Shown piece after piece: positions 6,157 through 6,327 of a stretch of 6,327 bases of DNA. Source of the DNA: an uncultured Erysipelotrichaceae bacterium (GTDB lineage Bacteria; Bacillota_I; Bacilli_A; Erysipelotrichales; Erysipelotrichaceae). The DNA is taken from contig CALUZL010000043.1 in assembly GCA_944325295.1 (NCBI GenBank), positions 1-6,327 on the forward strand, read 5' to 3'. A model generated the notes under the pieces. That model saw nothing but the letters and a program-made list of their open reading frames with translations, searched no databases and was not told where the DNA came from. How positions within the stretch are numbered: position 1 is the stretch's first letter; each line of letters starts with the position of its first letter. A program made the translations under genes and the position numbers.

Positions 6157-6327
6157 TTAAGATAGTTTTCTTATCCATTTTCCACGCCTGTAGAGATAAT
6201 ACCCCAAGCAACATTTAACTACCTGCATAAATTCTATCGCCGCATATAACACAACAAGATTAATAAATAACATATGTGAAAAAACATAGCTAATAACAAG
6301 CGGCCCTACACAACTGTATATACCGTC
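6157..6327 (-). CDS. C-terminal end of a second MATE transporter, cut by window edge
   Basis: The minus strand is open from the right edge to TAA at 6159-6157, giving 56 residues. They align without gaps to residues 389-444 of the complete MATE protein encoded at 3496-4845: both begin DG(V/I), share GP early, have the same hydrophobic pattern, and end in a (K/R)(K/R)GKWIR motif followed by a short tail. I count about 19 identities in 56 positions. This is therefore the last two membrane helices of a paralogous MATE exporter whose body lies outside the window. It is the upstream neighbour of the anchored helical protein (21-base gap) and is probably the same operon. The reading frame is intact and no disruption is seen. 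The alternative, a fragment left by recombination, needs the flanking sequence. Confidence 0.82.
   Translation of the reverse strand, partial: DGIYSCVGPLVISYVFSHMLFINLVVLYAAIEFMQVVKCCLGYYLYRRGKWIRKLS

Overview
The window looks like chromosomal DNA of a low-to-moderate G+C Gram-positive bacterium (Bacillota). The reasons are purine-rich AGGAG-type ribosome binding sites before most genes, a lipoprotein with a textbook LSGC lipobox, ATG and GTG starts, the standard code (TGG for Trp, TGA as a stop), and protein families common in Clostridia and Erysipelotrichia. I cannot name the genus. No rRNA, tRNA, CRISPR array, transposase or phage gene was seen.

Layout from left to right: positions 1-269 hold mostly non-coding DNA. 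A possible leftward gene start lies at the edge (1-59), and a good promoter for the rightward gene lies at 181-208. Positions 270-1370 (+) encode a Fic-family AMP-transferase with its own N-terminal inhibitory motif and a C-terminal winged-helix-like region. It converges on the next gene, and hairpins at about 1383-1438 separate the two. Everything from 1437 to the right edge is on the minus strand, in two transcription units.

The first minus-strand unit, in transcription order, is a secreted acidic lipoprotein (2282-3349) followed 20 bases later by a ChbG/YdjC-type carbohydrate deacetylase (1437-2261). In the deacetylase one metal-ligand His and a nearby Asp appear to have exchanged identities. 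The second unit enters from the right edge: the C-terminal end of a MATE transporter (6157-6327), a membrane-anchored helical protein of unknown function (5509-6135), a HAD-superfamily phosphatase or mutase (4874-5512, overlapping the previous stop by ATGA), and a complete MATE-family exporter (3496-4845). An intrinsic terminator at 3411-3443 closes this unit. Two MATE genes with related C-termini therefore flank a phosphatase and an anchored helical protein.

The MATE gene near 3500-4850 is visibly richer in G+C than the genes just upstream of it (5000-6327), so the operon may have been assembled from parts of different origin. The most notable points are the tandem MATE arrangement, the altered deacetylase motif, the Tyr-rich lipoprotein C-terminus, and the single-chain self-inhibited Fic protein. 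None of these alone proves a new system.
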